Origin: Spirochaetaceae bacterium
GTDB taxonomy: Bacteria > Myxococcota_A > UBA9160 > UBA4427
DNA: 64,000 nucleotides
Direction of reading: 5' to 3'
Assembly: GCA_020632655.1 (NCBI GenBank)
Contig: JACKFD010000002.1
Location: 310,001-374,000, forward strand
Within the stretch, counting starts at the first letter, position 1. Every line of letters begins with the position of its first letter. The notes beneath the pieces are model-generated. The model was not told the DNA's origin and made no database searches. It was given only the letters and a program-made list of their open reading frames with translations. This document shows positions 33,756 to 44,257 of the stretch, piece after piece. The position numbers were made by a program, and so were the translations under genes.

Positions 33756-34331
33756 TCAGTCGGTTGCGTCGGTCTTCAGGCCGAGTGCTTCGCGGACGGC
33801 CTCGGCCGAGTCGACGTGCTCGACCCGCGTGATCCGGAGTCCGACGAGGAACAGGAGCGTCGCGCGACCCTCGACGTCCGGTAGGACACGGGTCACCTCG
33901 CCATCGCGATCGAGCAGCATCGGATAGGGGCGCCGGCGCATCCCGGGCAGGGCGAAGAGCGTCGCGACCGGTCGGGGCATGCCGCTGATGTCCGAGACGT
34001 AGACGGCGCCGCGTTCGGTGAGTGCGCTCGCGGGCACCTCGGCGAGCGCTGCCTTGAGCAGTCGGCCGCCATCCATGTCGCGGCTGAAGAGCACGACCCG
34101 GGTCGAGTCGTCGATCTGGTGCAGGACCCCGTGCTGGTCCTCGAGGGCGATGGGCGAGAGGACCTCGCCCACACCGGCCGTGTCGCCCGCCGCCGAGCTC
34201 GCGAAGAGGCCCAGCGCGAGGGCCGACACGAGGGCGAGCCGTCTGCTCGATCCGCGCCCACGCCAGGCGCGCGCGGTCCGCGCTCGTGCTGTCCGCGACG
34301 GACGGGCCGGGTCGCGCCCCGATCGCGGCAT
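33756..34331 (-). CDS. Thioredoxin-fold-like exported protein without cysteines
   Basis: About 191 residues. A basic N terminus and signal segment (RLALVSALALGLFASSAAGD) are followed by a thioredoxin-like fold of the YtfJ type (VGEVLSPIALEDQHG, RVVLFSRDMDGGRLL, YPMLLDRDGEVTRVLPD). No cysteine is present in the mature part, so it is unlikely to be a redox enzyme. Three in-frame ATG codons (34331, 34370, 34409), each with the same GAGGAGC or GAGGAAC sequence 2-8 bases before it, lie within tandem repeats; I use the last one. The real start may be any of them. It lies downstream of, and coupled to, the TauD-like gene. Confidence 0.68.
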   Translation of the reverse strand: MPRSGRDPARPSRTARARTARAWRGRGSSRRLALVSALALGLFASSAAGDTAGVGEVLSPIALEDQHGVLHQIDDSTRVVLFSRDMDGGRLLKAALAEVPASALTERGAVYVSDISGMPRPVATLFALPGMRRRPYPMLLDRDGEVTRVLPDVEGRATLLFLVGLRITRVEHVDSAEAVREALGLKTDATD

Positions 34332-34444
34332 GCGCTCCTCGTTCACGAGCGCGTCTCCCGACCGCGGCATGCGTTCCTCGTTCACGAACGCGTCTCCCGA
34401 TCGCGGCATGCGCTCCTCGTTCACGAACGCGTCTCCCGATCGCG
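34321..34444. repeat. Tandem 39-bp repeat (about 3.2 copies) at a gene junction
   Basis: Units at 34321-34359, 34360-34398 and 34399-34437 differ by only a few bases, and a partial fourth follows. Read on the minus strand each unit holds the dioxygenase stop codon TGA, a Shine-Dalgarno-like GAGGAGC and an ATG. Only the first TGA is used by the dioxygenase. The 39-bp unit is divisible by three, so all three ATGs stay in the frame of the next gene. There are no unique spacers, so this is not a CRISPR array. Confidence 0.95.
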
Positions 34445-35317
34445 CAGGAAGCGGCGCAGCGGCTCGTCGCGCCAGCTCGCGGCGCTGAACTTGCCACCGA
34501 AGGGCGCGTAGCGCGGCGGCGCCGCGGGCTGCGGACGATCGCCCATGACCGTCACCCGCTGGATCACACGCTCGCCCTCGAAGTCGTTCAGGACGTGATG
34601 CTGGGTGCACCGGTTGTCCCAGACGGCGATCGTGCCCTCGGTCCAGTGGTAGCGGACGGTGAAGCGCGTGCCCGTCACCCAGCGCGTCAGGAAGCCGAGC
34701 AGGACCTCGCTCTCCTCGTGGCTCGTCTCGACGATCCGGCGCGTGAAGTGGTGGTTCACGAAGAGCGACTTGCGGCCGGTCTCGGGGTGCACGCGGACGA
34801 CCGGATGGATCGCCTTGCGCTCGGGCGTGCCGTGGGAGCTCGCGTCGTGCAGCGCCGAGAGCCCTTCGCAGAGGTCCTTCATCGGTTGCGAGAGCTCGTC
34901 GTAGGCCTTGTACATGTTGGCCCAGAGCGTGTCGCCGCCGACCGCCGGGCACTTCTTCATCTGCAGGATCGCGAAGACCGAGGGCTCGGCCTCGCAGGTG
35001 AGGTCGCTATGCCATTCGTCGGCGATGGCGCCCGAGCCGCCCGTCGCGCGCAGCTCGAAGAATTGCGGTCGCTCGGCGTCGAGAGAGAGGTTGGGATGCG
35101 ATTCGAGCTCGCCGAAGTGGCGACCGAAGGCGATGTGTTCGTCGGGCGAGAGGTGCTGGTCGGGGAAGAAGAGGACGAGATGCTCGAGGAGCAGCGAGCG
35201 GATCGCTGCGGCGTCGCTCGCGTCGGCGCTCGCGAGGCGGATCCCGCGGACCTCGGCGCCGAGCGAGCCCGACAGTCGACGGACCTCCATGTCCGCAGCA
35301 CGCAATGCCATCGCCAT
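34421..35317 (-). CDS. TauD/TfdA family dioxygenase
   Basis: A 298-residue Fe(II)/2-oxoglutarate oxygenase. The iron motif is visible as WHSD (about residues 100-103) and a distal histidine in VWDNRCTQHHVLND, followed by the arginine of GERVIQRVTVMG. The ATG is preceded by GAGGAGG. A -10 like TATCAT lies at 35360-35365. Such enzymes hydroxylate taurine, phenoxy acids or other small acids; the substrate is not known. Its end lies inside the tandem repeat. Confidence 0.9.
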   Translation of the reverse strand: MAMALRAADMEVRRLSGSLGAEVRGIRLASADASDAAAIRSLLLEHLVLFFPDQHLSPDEHIAFGRHFGELESHPNLSLDAERPQFFELRATGGSGAIADEWHSDLTCEAEPSVFAILQMKKCPAVGGDTLWANMYKAYDELSQPMKDLCEGLSALHDASSHGTPERKAIHPVVRVHPETGRKSLFVNHHFTRRIVETSHEESEVLLGFLTRWVTGTRFTVRYHWTEGTIAVWDNRCTQHHVLNDFEGERVIQRVTVMGDRPQPAAPPRYAPFGGKFSAASWRDEPLRRFLRDRETRS

Positions 35318-35559
35318 GTCGGGGTCCTCCTCGCCGCGTCCGGGTCGGCTCGAGGGCGGATGATAACCCGACGTGCGGAGCGCGAGCGTTGCTTTCGTGA
35401 CCGGCGTTCCGTCGCGCGAGACCCGACTCGGGCCGGGCATTCCCCGCTACGCTCGCGCCTCGTGGGAAGAAGCCGGGGTCGGGGCCGTACACCCCGAGGA
35501 GGAGCGCATGCGGGAAGCACGAAGGGCGGAGCTGCCGGGGTCGCGTCGGAGGGCCTCCC

Positions 35560-36672
35560 ATGTCTGACGGACCGGGGGCCATCGTCGTCGGAACCGGGTT
35601 CGGTGTCCTCACGCATCTCCGGGCCCTGCGTCAGGCCGGCTTCGACGTCCGGGCGATCGTCGGTCGCGACGTGGAGAAGGCGCGCGCCCGGGCGGCGCTC
35701 TTCGAGGTGCCGCATGGCCTCGACTCGCTCGACGAGGCACTGTCGCTCTCCGGTGTCGACGTGGTCGCCGTCTCGACGCCGCCCCATACCCACGCGGAGA
35801 TCGTCCTCGCGGCGATCGCCGCGGGCAGGCACGTGCTCTGCGAGAAGCCCTTCGCCCGGGACGCGGCCGAAGGCGCACGCATGCTCGAGGCCGCCGAGCG
35901 TGCCGGCATCGTCCATCGCCTCGGCTGCGAGTTCCGTTTCGCGACGGCCCAGGCCCTCGCCACACGCGCCGTCCGGTCCGGGATGATCGGGGCGCCGCGG
36001 CTCGCGACCTTCCTCTTCCAGATGCCGGCGCTCGCGGATCCGGCCGCCGAGGTCCCCGATTGGTGGCGGCGCGCGGAGGAGGGCGGCGGCTGGCTCGGCG
36101 CCTACGCGTCGCACGTGATCGACCAGGTGCGCACGACGGTCGGCGAGATCTCGGGCGTGAGTGCGTCGCTCGGACAGGTGGCGGACCGCGAGGACGCGCC
36201 CCGTTCCTGGACGGCGGAGGACACGTACAGCGTCCACTTCCGGACGGATTCCGGTGTCGACGGCATCCTCCAGAGCAGCGCGGCGGTGCGCGGTCCCTTC
36301 GCCGTCTGCACCCGGTTCGCGGGCACGGAGGGAACGCTCTGGATCGAGGGCGACGACGTGCACGTCGCCGACGCACGCGGTCAGCGCCGGCTCGAGGTCC
36401 CGGACGATCTCCGGCTCCCGCCGCCTTCGCCCCCGCCCGCCGAGCTGCTCTCGACGACCTACGACGGGCTGCACGCGATGGGCATCGATCTGGGTCCGTA
36501 TACCCGACTCTACGAGGAATTCCGCCGCCGCCTCGCGGGCGAGCCGGCGGGCCGGGATCCGCGCCCCGCCAGCTTCGCCGACGGTGTGGCGATCCAGCGC
36601 GTCCTCGACGCGATCCGGACCTCCTCCCGGGAGGCGCGCTGGGTCCCGACCGGGCTCGCGGACCCGGCCTGA
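35560..36672 (+). CDS. Gfo/Idh/MocA family oxidoreductase
   Basis: A 370-residue NAD(P)-dependent dehydrogenase. The Rossmann motif GTGFGVLTHLRAL is at the N terminus and the family's EKPFARD lies near residue 98. The C-terminal alpha/beta domain includes GGGWLGAYASHVIDQVRTTVGEI. The nucleotide motif is G-x-G-x-x-x rather than the exact consensus. The ATG is the first good start. Substrate unknown, probably a sugar or cyclitol. It is divergent from the TauD-like gene; the 242-bp gap holds a -10 like TACGCT at 35448-35453 and no further gene. Confidence 0.88.
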   Translation: MSDGPGAIVVGTGFGVLTHLRALRQAGFDVRAIVGRDVEKARARAALFEVPHGLDSLDEALSLSGVDVVAVSTPPHTHAEIVLAAIAAGRHVLCEKPFARDAAEGARMLEAAERAGIVHRLGCEFRFATAQALATRAVRSGMIGAPRLATFLFQMPALADPAAEVPDWWRRAEEGGGWLGAYASHVIDQVRTTVGEISGVSASLGQVADREDAPRSWTAEDTYSVHFRTDSGVDGILQSSAAVRGPFAVCTRFAGTEGTLWIEGDDVHVADARGQRRLEVPDDLRLPPPSPPPAELLSTTYDGLHAMGIDLGPYTRLYEEFRRRLAGEPAGRDPRPASFADGVAIQRVLDAIRTSSREARWVPTGLADPA

Positions 36673-36793
36673 CGGGGGACCCGGATGGCCGGGTCGCGCC
36701 GGCCTGTGCGCGCTGAGACTCAAGACCCCAGGCGACCCCGCCGATCCAGCACGCCACGGGGATCCGACCCCGACTCGACTGGTGGGGAAGGAC

Positions 36794-37105
36794 TTGGATC
36801 GAAGGCGTCACCCTCGTTTCCGGACCCGATTCGACGTGCTCTGCTCCGCCGGCGAGGTGGAGGGGGCCGGCGTGCTCAAGGACGTGTCGCGGGCGGGCGC
36901 CTGTCTCGCGGCGGCCTCGCACGTGCCCGCTCTCGGGACGAAGGTCCGGCTCTACGTCTTCATCCAGCCGGTCTGCCCCTTCGAGCTCGCCGGCGAGGTC
37001 GTGCGGGTCGGCGAGGACGAGTTCGCGATCCGCTACGGCAATCTCGACCCCGAGATCGGCCGTCTCGTCGACGACGTGGCCGCCCTGGTGACGACCCGCG
37101 ACTGA
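36794..37105 (+). CDS. PilZ domain protein
   Basis: A 103-residue single-domain PilZ protein, which normally binds cyclic di-GMP. The RRxxR-type motif is at the very N terminus (DRRRHPRFRTRFDV) and DVSRAGACL matches the D-x-S-x-x-G motif. The TTG start was chosen because GGGGAAGG stands just upstream and the next residues fit the family; an in-frame GTG at 36782 is the alternative. The frame extends far upstream but the region before this is not PilZ-like. It may signal to the envelope or to exopolysaccharide production. Confidence 0.82.
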   Translation: MDRRRHPRFRTRFDVLCSAGEVEGAGVLKDVSRAGACLAAASHVPALGTKVRLYVFIQPVCPFELAGEVVRVGEDEFAIRYGNLDPEIGRLVDDVAALVTTRD

Positions 37106-37289
37106 CGGCTCCGGCGAGATTCCTGCGTACGATCTGCGACTCGGTTGCCGCTCCACTGCTCTCGTTCCGCAACCCCGTTCCGAGGCTCGCGCGTCCGGCC
37201 CAGCGGCCCCGCACGAACGTGTCGAGAAAATCCAGGGGCGGTGAGAGCCATCACGATCGACCGTCGGACCCGGCCCGAAGAGGCTGGGC

Positions 37290-38864
<1,575 letters not shown>

Positions 38865-38927
38865 TCTGCGGGTCCGGAGGACCGACGCCGTCGGACCTCC
38901 GTCTCGCTTCCGACCGTGACCGACATG

Positions 38928-38982
38928 GAATGCGGATGACGGGCCGGGCGTCCCAAGGGTTGGGGCGCCCGGTTCCGCATTC
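38928..38982. terminator. Bipartite hairpin between convergent genes
   Basis: The outer stem GAATGCGGA/TCCGCATTC (9 bp) encloses an inner stem CCGGGCGTCCC/GGGGCGCCCGG (11 bp with one G-T pair) with a 7-base loop. It lies between the FG-GAP gene and the convergent SirB1-like gene, where a bidirectional terminator is expected. No T tract is obvious. Confidence 0.65.
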
Positions 38983-39005
38983 ACAGCCCCCTTCGCGTGG
39001 CCGCG

Positions 39006-39848
39006 TCAGTTCAGCGGGGGCTTGCGGCGCGCGAGCGCGTCACGGCGCGCGCGGATCGCACTCGCGCTCTCGTCGTGCGGGTCGAGCTCGAGGAAGCGGG
39101 AGAGGTCGTCGACGGCTGCGTGGAGGCAGTCCATCCGCTCGAGCAGCAGGCCGCGATCCCGGTATTCCGTCGCGGCATCGGGCGCGAGGATCAGGATCCG
39201 GTCGAAGCAGCCCAGGGCGGAGAGTCCGTCGCCCTGCCGCAGGTAGAGCAGCTTCAGGTTGTTCAGCATGCGCACGTAGATCTCGTGCGCGGTCGCGGGT
39301 CGGAGCCAGGCGCGGTCGAGCTCGACGGGCTCGCCCGTCGTCGCCTGGAGCCGTGCGACGCAATCCTCGACGCTCAGGCTGCGGCCGAAGAAGGCGTCGA
39401 TCATGATCTCACCGCCCTTCACGTCGGAGACGCCCACCACCTTCGCGAGGAAATGACCCGGAAAGCCGATGCCGTAGGCCTCGAGTCCGAGCCGCCGAGC
39501 GACCTCGACGTAGACGATCGCGAGGGTGATCGGCAGGCCGCGGCGCCGGATCAGCACCTGATCGAGCAGGCTGTTTCGGAGGTCGTCGTATTGCTCCTGG
39601 TTGCCGCGGAATCGCTCCTGCTCGAAGAGCGAGTGGTTCAGCGCGGCGACGACGGCGCTCGGGGTGGTCGCTGCGTCGACGAGCGGGCGCGTGCGTTCGA
39701 CCAGTCCGTCCAACGCCTCGAGGCCGATCTCGACGTCGACGCCTTGACGCACCTCGGCTGCGAGGACGAGGGCGCCCTCGGCCAGACCGATCTGGCTCTC
39801 GGGCTTCCGGGCGAGATCGTGGAAGCGCGGCGAGATCTCCGTCAGCAC
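39006..39848 (-). CDS. SirB1/transglutaminase-like family protein
   Basis: A 280-residue protein like SirB1/YchA. The hallmark DDLRNSLLDQVLIRRRGLPITLAIVYVEVARRLGL is followed by GIGFPGHFLAKV, and a TPR-like C-terminal half. The GTG start was chosen because the preceding frame is a shadow. Function is poorly known; often found near peptide-release factor genes elsewhere. The adjacent M28 peptidase, 14 bases upstream on the same strand, suggests co-expression. Confidence 0.85.
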   Translation of the reverse strand: MLTEISPRFHDLARKPESQIGLAEGALVLAAEVRQGVDVEIGLEALDGLVERTRPLVDAATTPSAVVAALNHSLFEQERFRGNQEQYDDLRNSLLDQVLIRRRGLPITLAIVYVEVARRLGLEAYGIGFPGHFLAKVVGVSDVKGGEIMIDAFFGRSLSVEDCVARLQATTGEPVELDRAWLRPATAHEIYVRMLNNLKLLYLRQGDGLSALGCFDRILILAPDAATEYRDRGLLLERMDCLHAAVDDLSRFLELDPHDESASAIRARRDALARRKPPLN

Positions 39849-39862
39849 GGCCGGAAGCCTAC

Positions 39863-41935
39863 TCAATCTCGCGAGGCCGGGACCACTTCGAGCGGAATCC
39901 GTCGGCCACCGCGCTCGACGACGATCCGCGCGGGCTCCCCGACGCGCAACGCTTCGAGGGCGTAGGTGTAGTCGTAGAGGTTCTCGATGGGACGGCCATC
40001 GACCTCGACGATCACGTCCCCACCCTGCAGCCCCGCTCGCTCGGCCGGACCATCGGGCGCCACGCCGCTCAGGCGGACGCCGCGTACGTCCGTGTTCGCG
40101 TAATCCGGGACGGTGCCGAGGAAGACGCGGAATCCCGATCGCGCGCCCTCGCCCGTGGGCACCGCCTGGGCGCGGTAGGGCGGCGGCTCCTCGCGCGTCG
40201 ACAGCTCGACCGCGATCGTCTCGAAGAGCCGCGCGATCGCCGCGGCCCCGGCGTAGTCGAGGCGGTCGGCGGTGTCGCGGGGGGTGTGGTACTCGGGGTG
40301 CACGCCGGTGAAGGCGCTGAGGACGGGCACGCGCTGCATGTAGAAGGGGGTGGCGTCGGTCGGAAGGTAGGCGTCGTCCTGGCGATGGATCCTGAGTGTG
40401 TCGGCCGCGGCCACCTGGTCGAGGATCGTGGTCCAGGCGTCGCTCGAGCCCAGACCCTGGACGACCAGGTCGTCTCGCAGTCGGCCGACCATGTCGAAGT
40501 TCAGATAGGCGACGGGGCCCGCCTCGCGCGAGTGCGGATTCACGTGATCGGCGACCCAGCGGTCGGACCCGAGCAGGCCGAGCTCCTCGCCGGACCAGGC
40601 CGCGAACACGAAGTCCCGATCCCCGAGGTCCTCTCCCCGACGCCGGCGGTCGGCGAGCGACTCCGCGATCTCGAGCAGGACCGCGACGCCCGATGCGTTG
40701 TCGTCCGCCCCGGGATGCACGCGGCCGACCTCGTCGCCCGTCGCCAGGGAGGCCGAGCCCTCGCCGTGACCGAGATGGTCGTAGTGGGCACCGAGCACGA
40801 TCGTCTGCGCCGAGTCGACGTCCCCGACCCGAAGCCGCGCCACGACGTTCCGTCCGACGCCGCGCTCGGTCACGAGGTCGACCACCGCGTGGACAGTCAC
40901 GCCCTCGAGCAGGTGGCCGTGCGGATCCCAGGGCTTCGTTTCGGCGGGAGGGGAAGTCGACGCCGTGCCGCCGGTCGCCGTTGCGAGCAGGCGCGCGTCG
41001 GCGGCCGCCTGGAGGTCGGCGAGATCGCCGATCGCCGAGCCGGCGAGGAGCGTCTCCGCCGCCGCGTCCGCCAGCGACAGTACGGCGATCCGCGAGCCCG
41101 AGAGCGACGCGTCGAAGCGCAGCGGGATCAGCGCCTCGCGGAAGCGTCCGCCCGGCCCGCTCACGAGCAGCAGGCCGCGGGCGCCGCGGTCGCGGGCGAG
41201 CATGGCCTTGTGGCGCAGCCCCGCGTAGCGCTGCAGATGTTGACGGACATGCCCTTCGACGGCGTGGGGCAGGTCGCGGAAGACGAGGACCCAGCGGTCG
41301 CGGACATCGAGTCCGGCATAGTCGTCGATCGCGCCCACCGATTCGTTCTCCGGCGACACGACGCCGTAGCCCGCGAAGACGACGGGTGACTGCGCGAAGT
41401 CGCCGGACTCCGAGAAGGCGAGGGGTCGCCAGTCGCGGTCGACGCTGAAGGCGAGGCTCTCCCCATCCGCCCTCCTTGCGACGAGTGCGTTGTCGGGACC
41501 GAGCGAGAGGCCCGCCGTGAACTCGAAGGCGTGTCGGTCGCTCCCGTCCCCGGCCGCCGGCTCGAGTCCGATCTGCTCGAAGCGGCGTGAGACGTAGCCT
41601 GCTGCGAACGACTCGCCGGGACTGCCCGTCAGACGACCGGCTGCGCGCGGGTCCGTGAGCGCGCGGACGTGTCGCTCGAGGTCGGCGGCGTCGATCGCCG
41701 GCACCGTCGGCAGGGCGTCCGCGAGTGCGGCGCCGGCCACCGATTCCTCCCCGCCGCCGTCGGACGTGGGCGCACTGGCGGCGGGTGGCTGTCCGAGCTG
41801 CTGACATGCGACGACGATCGAGGCCACCACCACGAGCGACGTGAGCCCGAGCGCATGCTGCAGGGCGCTGCTTCGACTTCGCCGGTTCCGCTCCACGACC
41901 GGATGTGCATCGAGGGAAATGAGCCGCCTCTTCAC
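39863..41935 (-). CDS. M28 family metallopeptidase with C-terminal PDZ domain
   Basis: A 690-residue predicted lipoprotein: a membrane segment with lipobox VVAC near residue 45, a protease-associated (PA) insert (about residues 150-300), and an M28 aminopeptidase domain with zinc ligands in LGAHYDHLGHG, HPGADDNASGVAVLLEIAE, SGEELGLLGS and YHTPRDTADRL. The C-terminal 90 residues form a PDZ domain (GVRLSGVAPDGPAERAGLQGGDVIVEVDG). The GTG start overlaps the upstream flavoenzyme stop (GTGA). It probably degrades peptides in the periplasm or outside. Confidence 0.9.
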   Translation of the reverse strand: MKRRLISLDAHPVVERNRRSRSSALQHALGLTSLVVVASIVVACQQLGQPPAASAPTSDGGGEESVAGAALADALPTVPAIDAADLERHVRALTDPRAAGRLTGSPGESFAAGYVSRRFEQIGLEPAAGDGSDRHAFEFTAGLSLGPDNALVARRADGESLAFSVDRDWRPLAFSESGDFAQSPVVFAGYGVVSPENESVGAIDDYAGLDVRDRWVLVFRDLPHAVEGHVRQHLQRYAGLRHKAMLARDRGARGLLLVSGPGGRFREALIPLRFDASLSGSRIAVLSLADAAAETLLAGSAIGDLADLQAAADARLLATATGGTASTSPPAETKPWDPHGHLLEGVTVHAVVDLVTERGVGRNVVARLRVGDVDSAQTIVLGAHYDHLGHGEGSASLATGDEVGRVHPGADDNASGVAVLLEIAESLADRRRRGEDLGDRDFVFAAWSGEELGLLGSDRWVADHVNPHSREAGPVAYLNFDMVGRLRDDLVVQGLGSSDAWTTILDQVAAADTLRIHRQDDAYLPTDATPFYMQRVPVLSAFTGVHPEYHTPRDTADRLDYAGAAAIARLFETIAVELSTREEPPPYRAQAVPTGEGARSGFRVFLGTVPDYANTDVRGVRLSGVAPDGPAERAGLQGGDVIVEVDGRPIENLYDYTYALEALRVGEPARIVVERGGRRIPLEVVPASRD

Positions 41936-44085
41936 AGCGCGAGCCCGGCGTGGAAGCCGTCGTGGATCGCCCCTTCGAGATAGCCGACCCCGGTCACGTC
42001 GCCGATCTCGCGGATGGGCACGCCCGCGGTCGCCAGCCGCGTCACGACGTCGGGGTTGGCGTCGAGACCGATCGCCAGGATCACCGTATCCGCCGGTGCC
42101 GAGGCGAGATCCGCCTCCTCCGGCGACTGATTCGGCCGGCGGATCTCGTAGGACACGTCCGACTCTCCGATCGAGTGGAGGTGGGCATTCGCGACGAGGG
42201 TGACGCCATGCCGTCGCAGGTCGTCGAGTGCGCGCCAACGCCTGGGATGCGCCATCTCGAGCCCGAAGCGCGGACCGGACTCGAGCACGACGACCGAGCG
42301 ATCCCGCTCGACGAGGAACTCCGCGAGCTCCAGGCCGACGAGTCCGCCGCCGATCACGACGACCTGCCGACCCACGGGCATCCAGGCCTTCGACGCCTCG
42401 CGCAATCGCCCCGGTGCGGTCGTGATCCCGGTCGCGCGACCGGCGCGGACGGCGAGGCGACCGAACACGGAGAGCTTGCGGGCCGCCCCCCCCTCGCCCT
42501 GACCGGTCAGCAGCTCGCGCAGGTCGTCCCCGTCGAAGACGTGGTCGCGATCGATGCCGGGCAGGTCGGGCCGCGATCGTCGCGCACCGGCAGCGACGAG
42601 CACCTCGTCGGGAGCGAGCTCGCGCACGAGCTCCGGCGTGACCTCCGTCGCGAGTCGGACGTCGACACCGAGCGACGTCACCTGTCCGATCAGCCAGTCG
42701 AGCAATCGCTCGTTCGGCTCGTAGACGAGCGCGGCGAAGCGGAGCGTGCCGCCGAGCTGCGCCGACTTCTCGCACAGGATCACCTCGTGTCCGCGCAGGC
42801 GGGCGATCCGCGCCGCCTCGAGTCCCGCCGGCCCGCCGCCGACGACGAGGATGCGTCGGCGCTCCTTGGCGAGCTCGCGCTCGGTGTTCCCGATCGCGTG
42901 CTCCTTCGCGGTCATCGGGTTCACGGCGCATCGCACCGGGCGGTCGAAGAAGGGCTGCGCCACGCACGTGTAGCAGTAGATGCAGGGCCGCACGTCCTGG
43001 GGTCGTCCCTCGGCGAGCTTGTTCGGCAGTCCGGGATCCGCGAGCAGCTTGCGCGCCATCGCGATCAGGTCGGCCTTGCCCTCCCGGATGAGCCGGTCGC
43101 CCAGCTCGGGCTCGATGCGACCGACCGCGATCACGGGCACCTTCACGCGAGACTTGATCAGCGCCGCCTCCTCGACGTAGCCGGCCGGCGTGTGGACGAG
43201 GGGGGCGTCGGTGAATCCGGGGCCCGACGTCGAGTCGGTGTAGGCCGAGACGTGGATGGCATCGGCGCCGGCCTCGGCGGCCAGCTCGGCGGTCCGGGCG
43301 GCATCTTCGGGCGTGATGCCGCCGGGCGTGCGGAATTCGCGGCAGTCGATGCGCGCCCAGATCGGGAAGTCCTGCCCGGCGCGCTGTTTGGCGGCGCGGA
43401 TCACGTCGCAGAGCAGGCGCGCGCGGTTCTCCCGGCTGCCGCCGTACTCGTCCTCGCGAAAGTTCCACGCGGGGGAGAGGAACTCCGAGAGCAGATAGCC
43501 GTGGGCGGCGTGCAGCTCGACGCCGTCGAAGCCGGCGCGACGGGCGCGCTCGGCGGCACTCGCGAAGACGTCGATCACCCAGGCGATGTCCTCGGCGTCC
43601 GCCTCCTTGATCTCGGGCTTGCGCCCGCCCGTGCCGGCGGCCGCCATCAGCCAGCCGATCTCGTCCCGGGAGAGATCGTTCGCCATGTCGTTGGCGCCCT
43701 GGAAGCGGGGGATCGAGGGCATCAGCAGCGGCCGTCCCTCCTTCACGTCGACGCGTGCGACCTTGCCGTGATGCACGAGCTGGAGCGCGATCTTCGCGCC
43801 GTGGGCGTGCACCCGCCGCGTCATCTCCTGGAGGCCGGGCAGGTACTCGTCGCTCGAGACGGCGAGCTGCGTGTGGGTCGTGGCGCCCCGCGGATAGGCG
43901 ACGGGGCAGACCTCCGTGATGATCAGTCCGACTCCCCCCCGCGCACGCTCCTCGTAGTAGGCGATGATCGGCTCGCGGGCGTGTCCGTCGTGATCCGCGA
44001 TCTCGACGCCCATCGCCGCCATGGCCATGCGATTGCGCAGCTGCAGGCCGCCGATCGAGACCGGCGAAGTCAGGTGTTCGTACAC
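41932..44085 (-). CDS. NADH:flavin oxidoreductase/2,4-dienoyl-CoA reductase-like
   Basis: A 717-residue enzyme of the FadH/Old Yellow Enzyme fusion type. The TIM barrel (residues 1-370, with AALQLVHHGKVA-type flavin motifs) is followed by a [4Fe-4S] motif CIYCYTC...C near residue 345. Two dinucleotide motifs follow: VVGGGPAGLEAARIARLRGHEV (FAD) and VVVIGGGLVGLELAEFLVERD (NADH). The GTG start is preceded by GGAGG; a -10 like TATGCT lies at 44107-44112. Likely reduces an enoyl-CoA or steroid-like enone. It overlaps the M28 gene stop/start. Confidence 0.92.
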   Translation of the reverse strand: MYEHLTSPVSIGGLQLRNRMAMAAMGVEIADHDGHAREPIIAYYEERARGGVGLIITEVCPVAYPRGATTHTQLAVSSDEYLPGLQEMTRRVHAHGAKIALQLVHHGKVARVDVKEGRPLLMPSIPRFQGANDMANDLSRDEIGWLMAAAGTGGRKPEIKEADAEDIAWVIDVFASAAERARRAGFDGVELHAAHGYLLSEFLSPAWNFREDEYGGSRENRARLLCDVIRAAKQRAGQDFPIWARIDCREFRTPGGITPEDAARTAELAAEAGADAIHVSAYTDSTSGPGFTDAPLVHTPAGYVEEAALIKSRVKVPVIAVGRIEPELGDRLIREGKADLIAMARKLLADPGLPNKLAEGRPQDVRPCIYCYTCVAQPFFDRPVRCAVNPMTAKEHAIGNTERELAKERRRILVVGGGPAGLEAARIARLRGHEVILCEKSAQLGGTLRFAALVYEPNERLLDWLIGQVTSLGVDVRLATEVTPELVRELAPDEVLVAAGARRSRPDLPGIDRDHVFDGDDLRELLTGQGEGGAARKLSVFGRLAVRAGRATGITTAPGRLREASKAWMPVGRQVVVIGGGLVGLELAEFLVERDRSVVVLESGPRFGLEMAHPRRWRALDDLRRHGVTLVANAHLHSIGESDVSYEIRRPNQSPEEADLASAPADTVILAIGLDANPDVVTRLATAGVPIREIGDVTGVGYLEGAIHDGFHAGLAL

Positions 44086-44257
44086 GCCGTGATCCTCCGG
44101 TCGCGGAGCATAGGATCTCGCGGGGCACGGCACAGGGGCGGGGCGTGTCGCGGGCCGAGGCCATAGACTCCCGACGCGCCCGTCTCCCCGGGCCCGGTCA
44201 CGGGACGGGCGCCTTCCATGGGTCGGATCGCATCGAACGATAGAGGAGGACGCGTTC

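Noticed and set aside
34321..34444. Repeat taken as a CRISPR array
   Set aside because: The three units are adjacent with no unique spacers, and there are no cas genes in the window.
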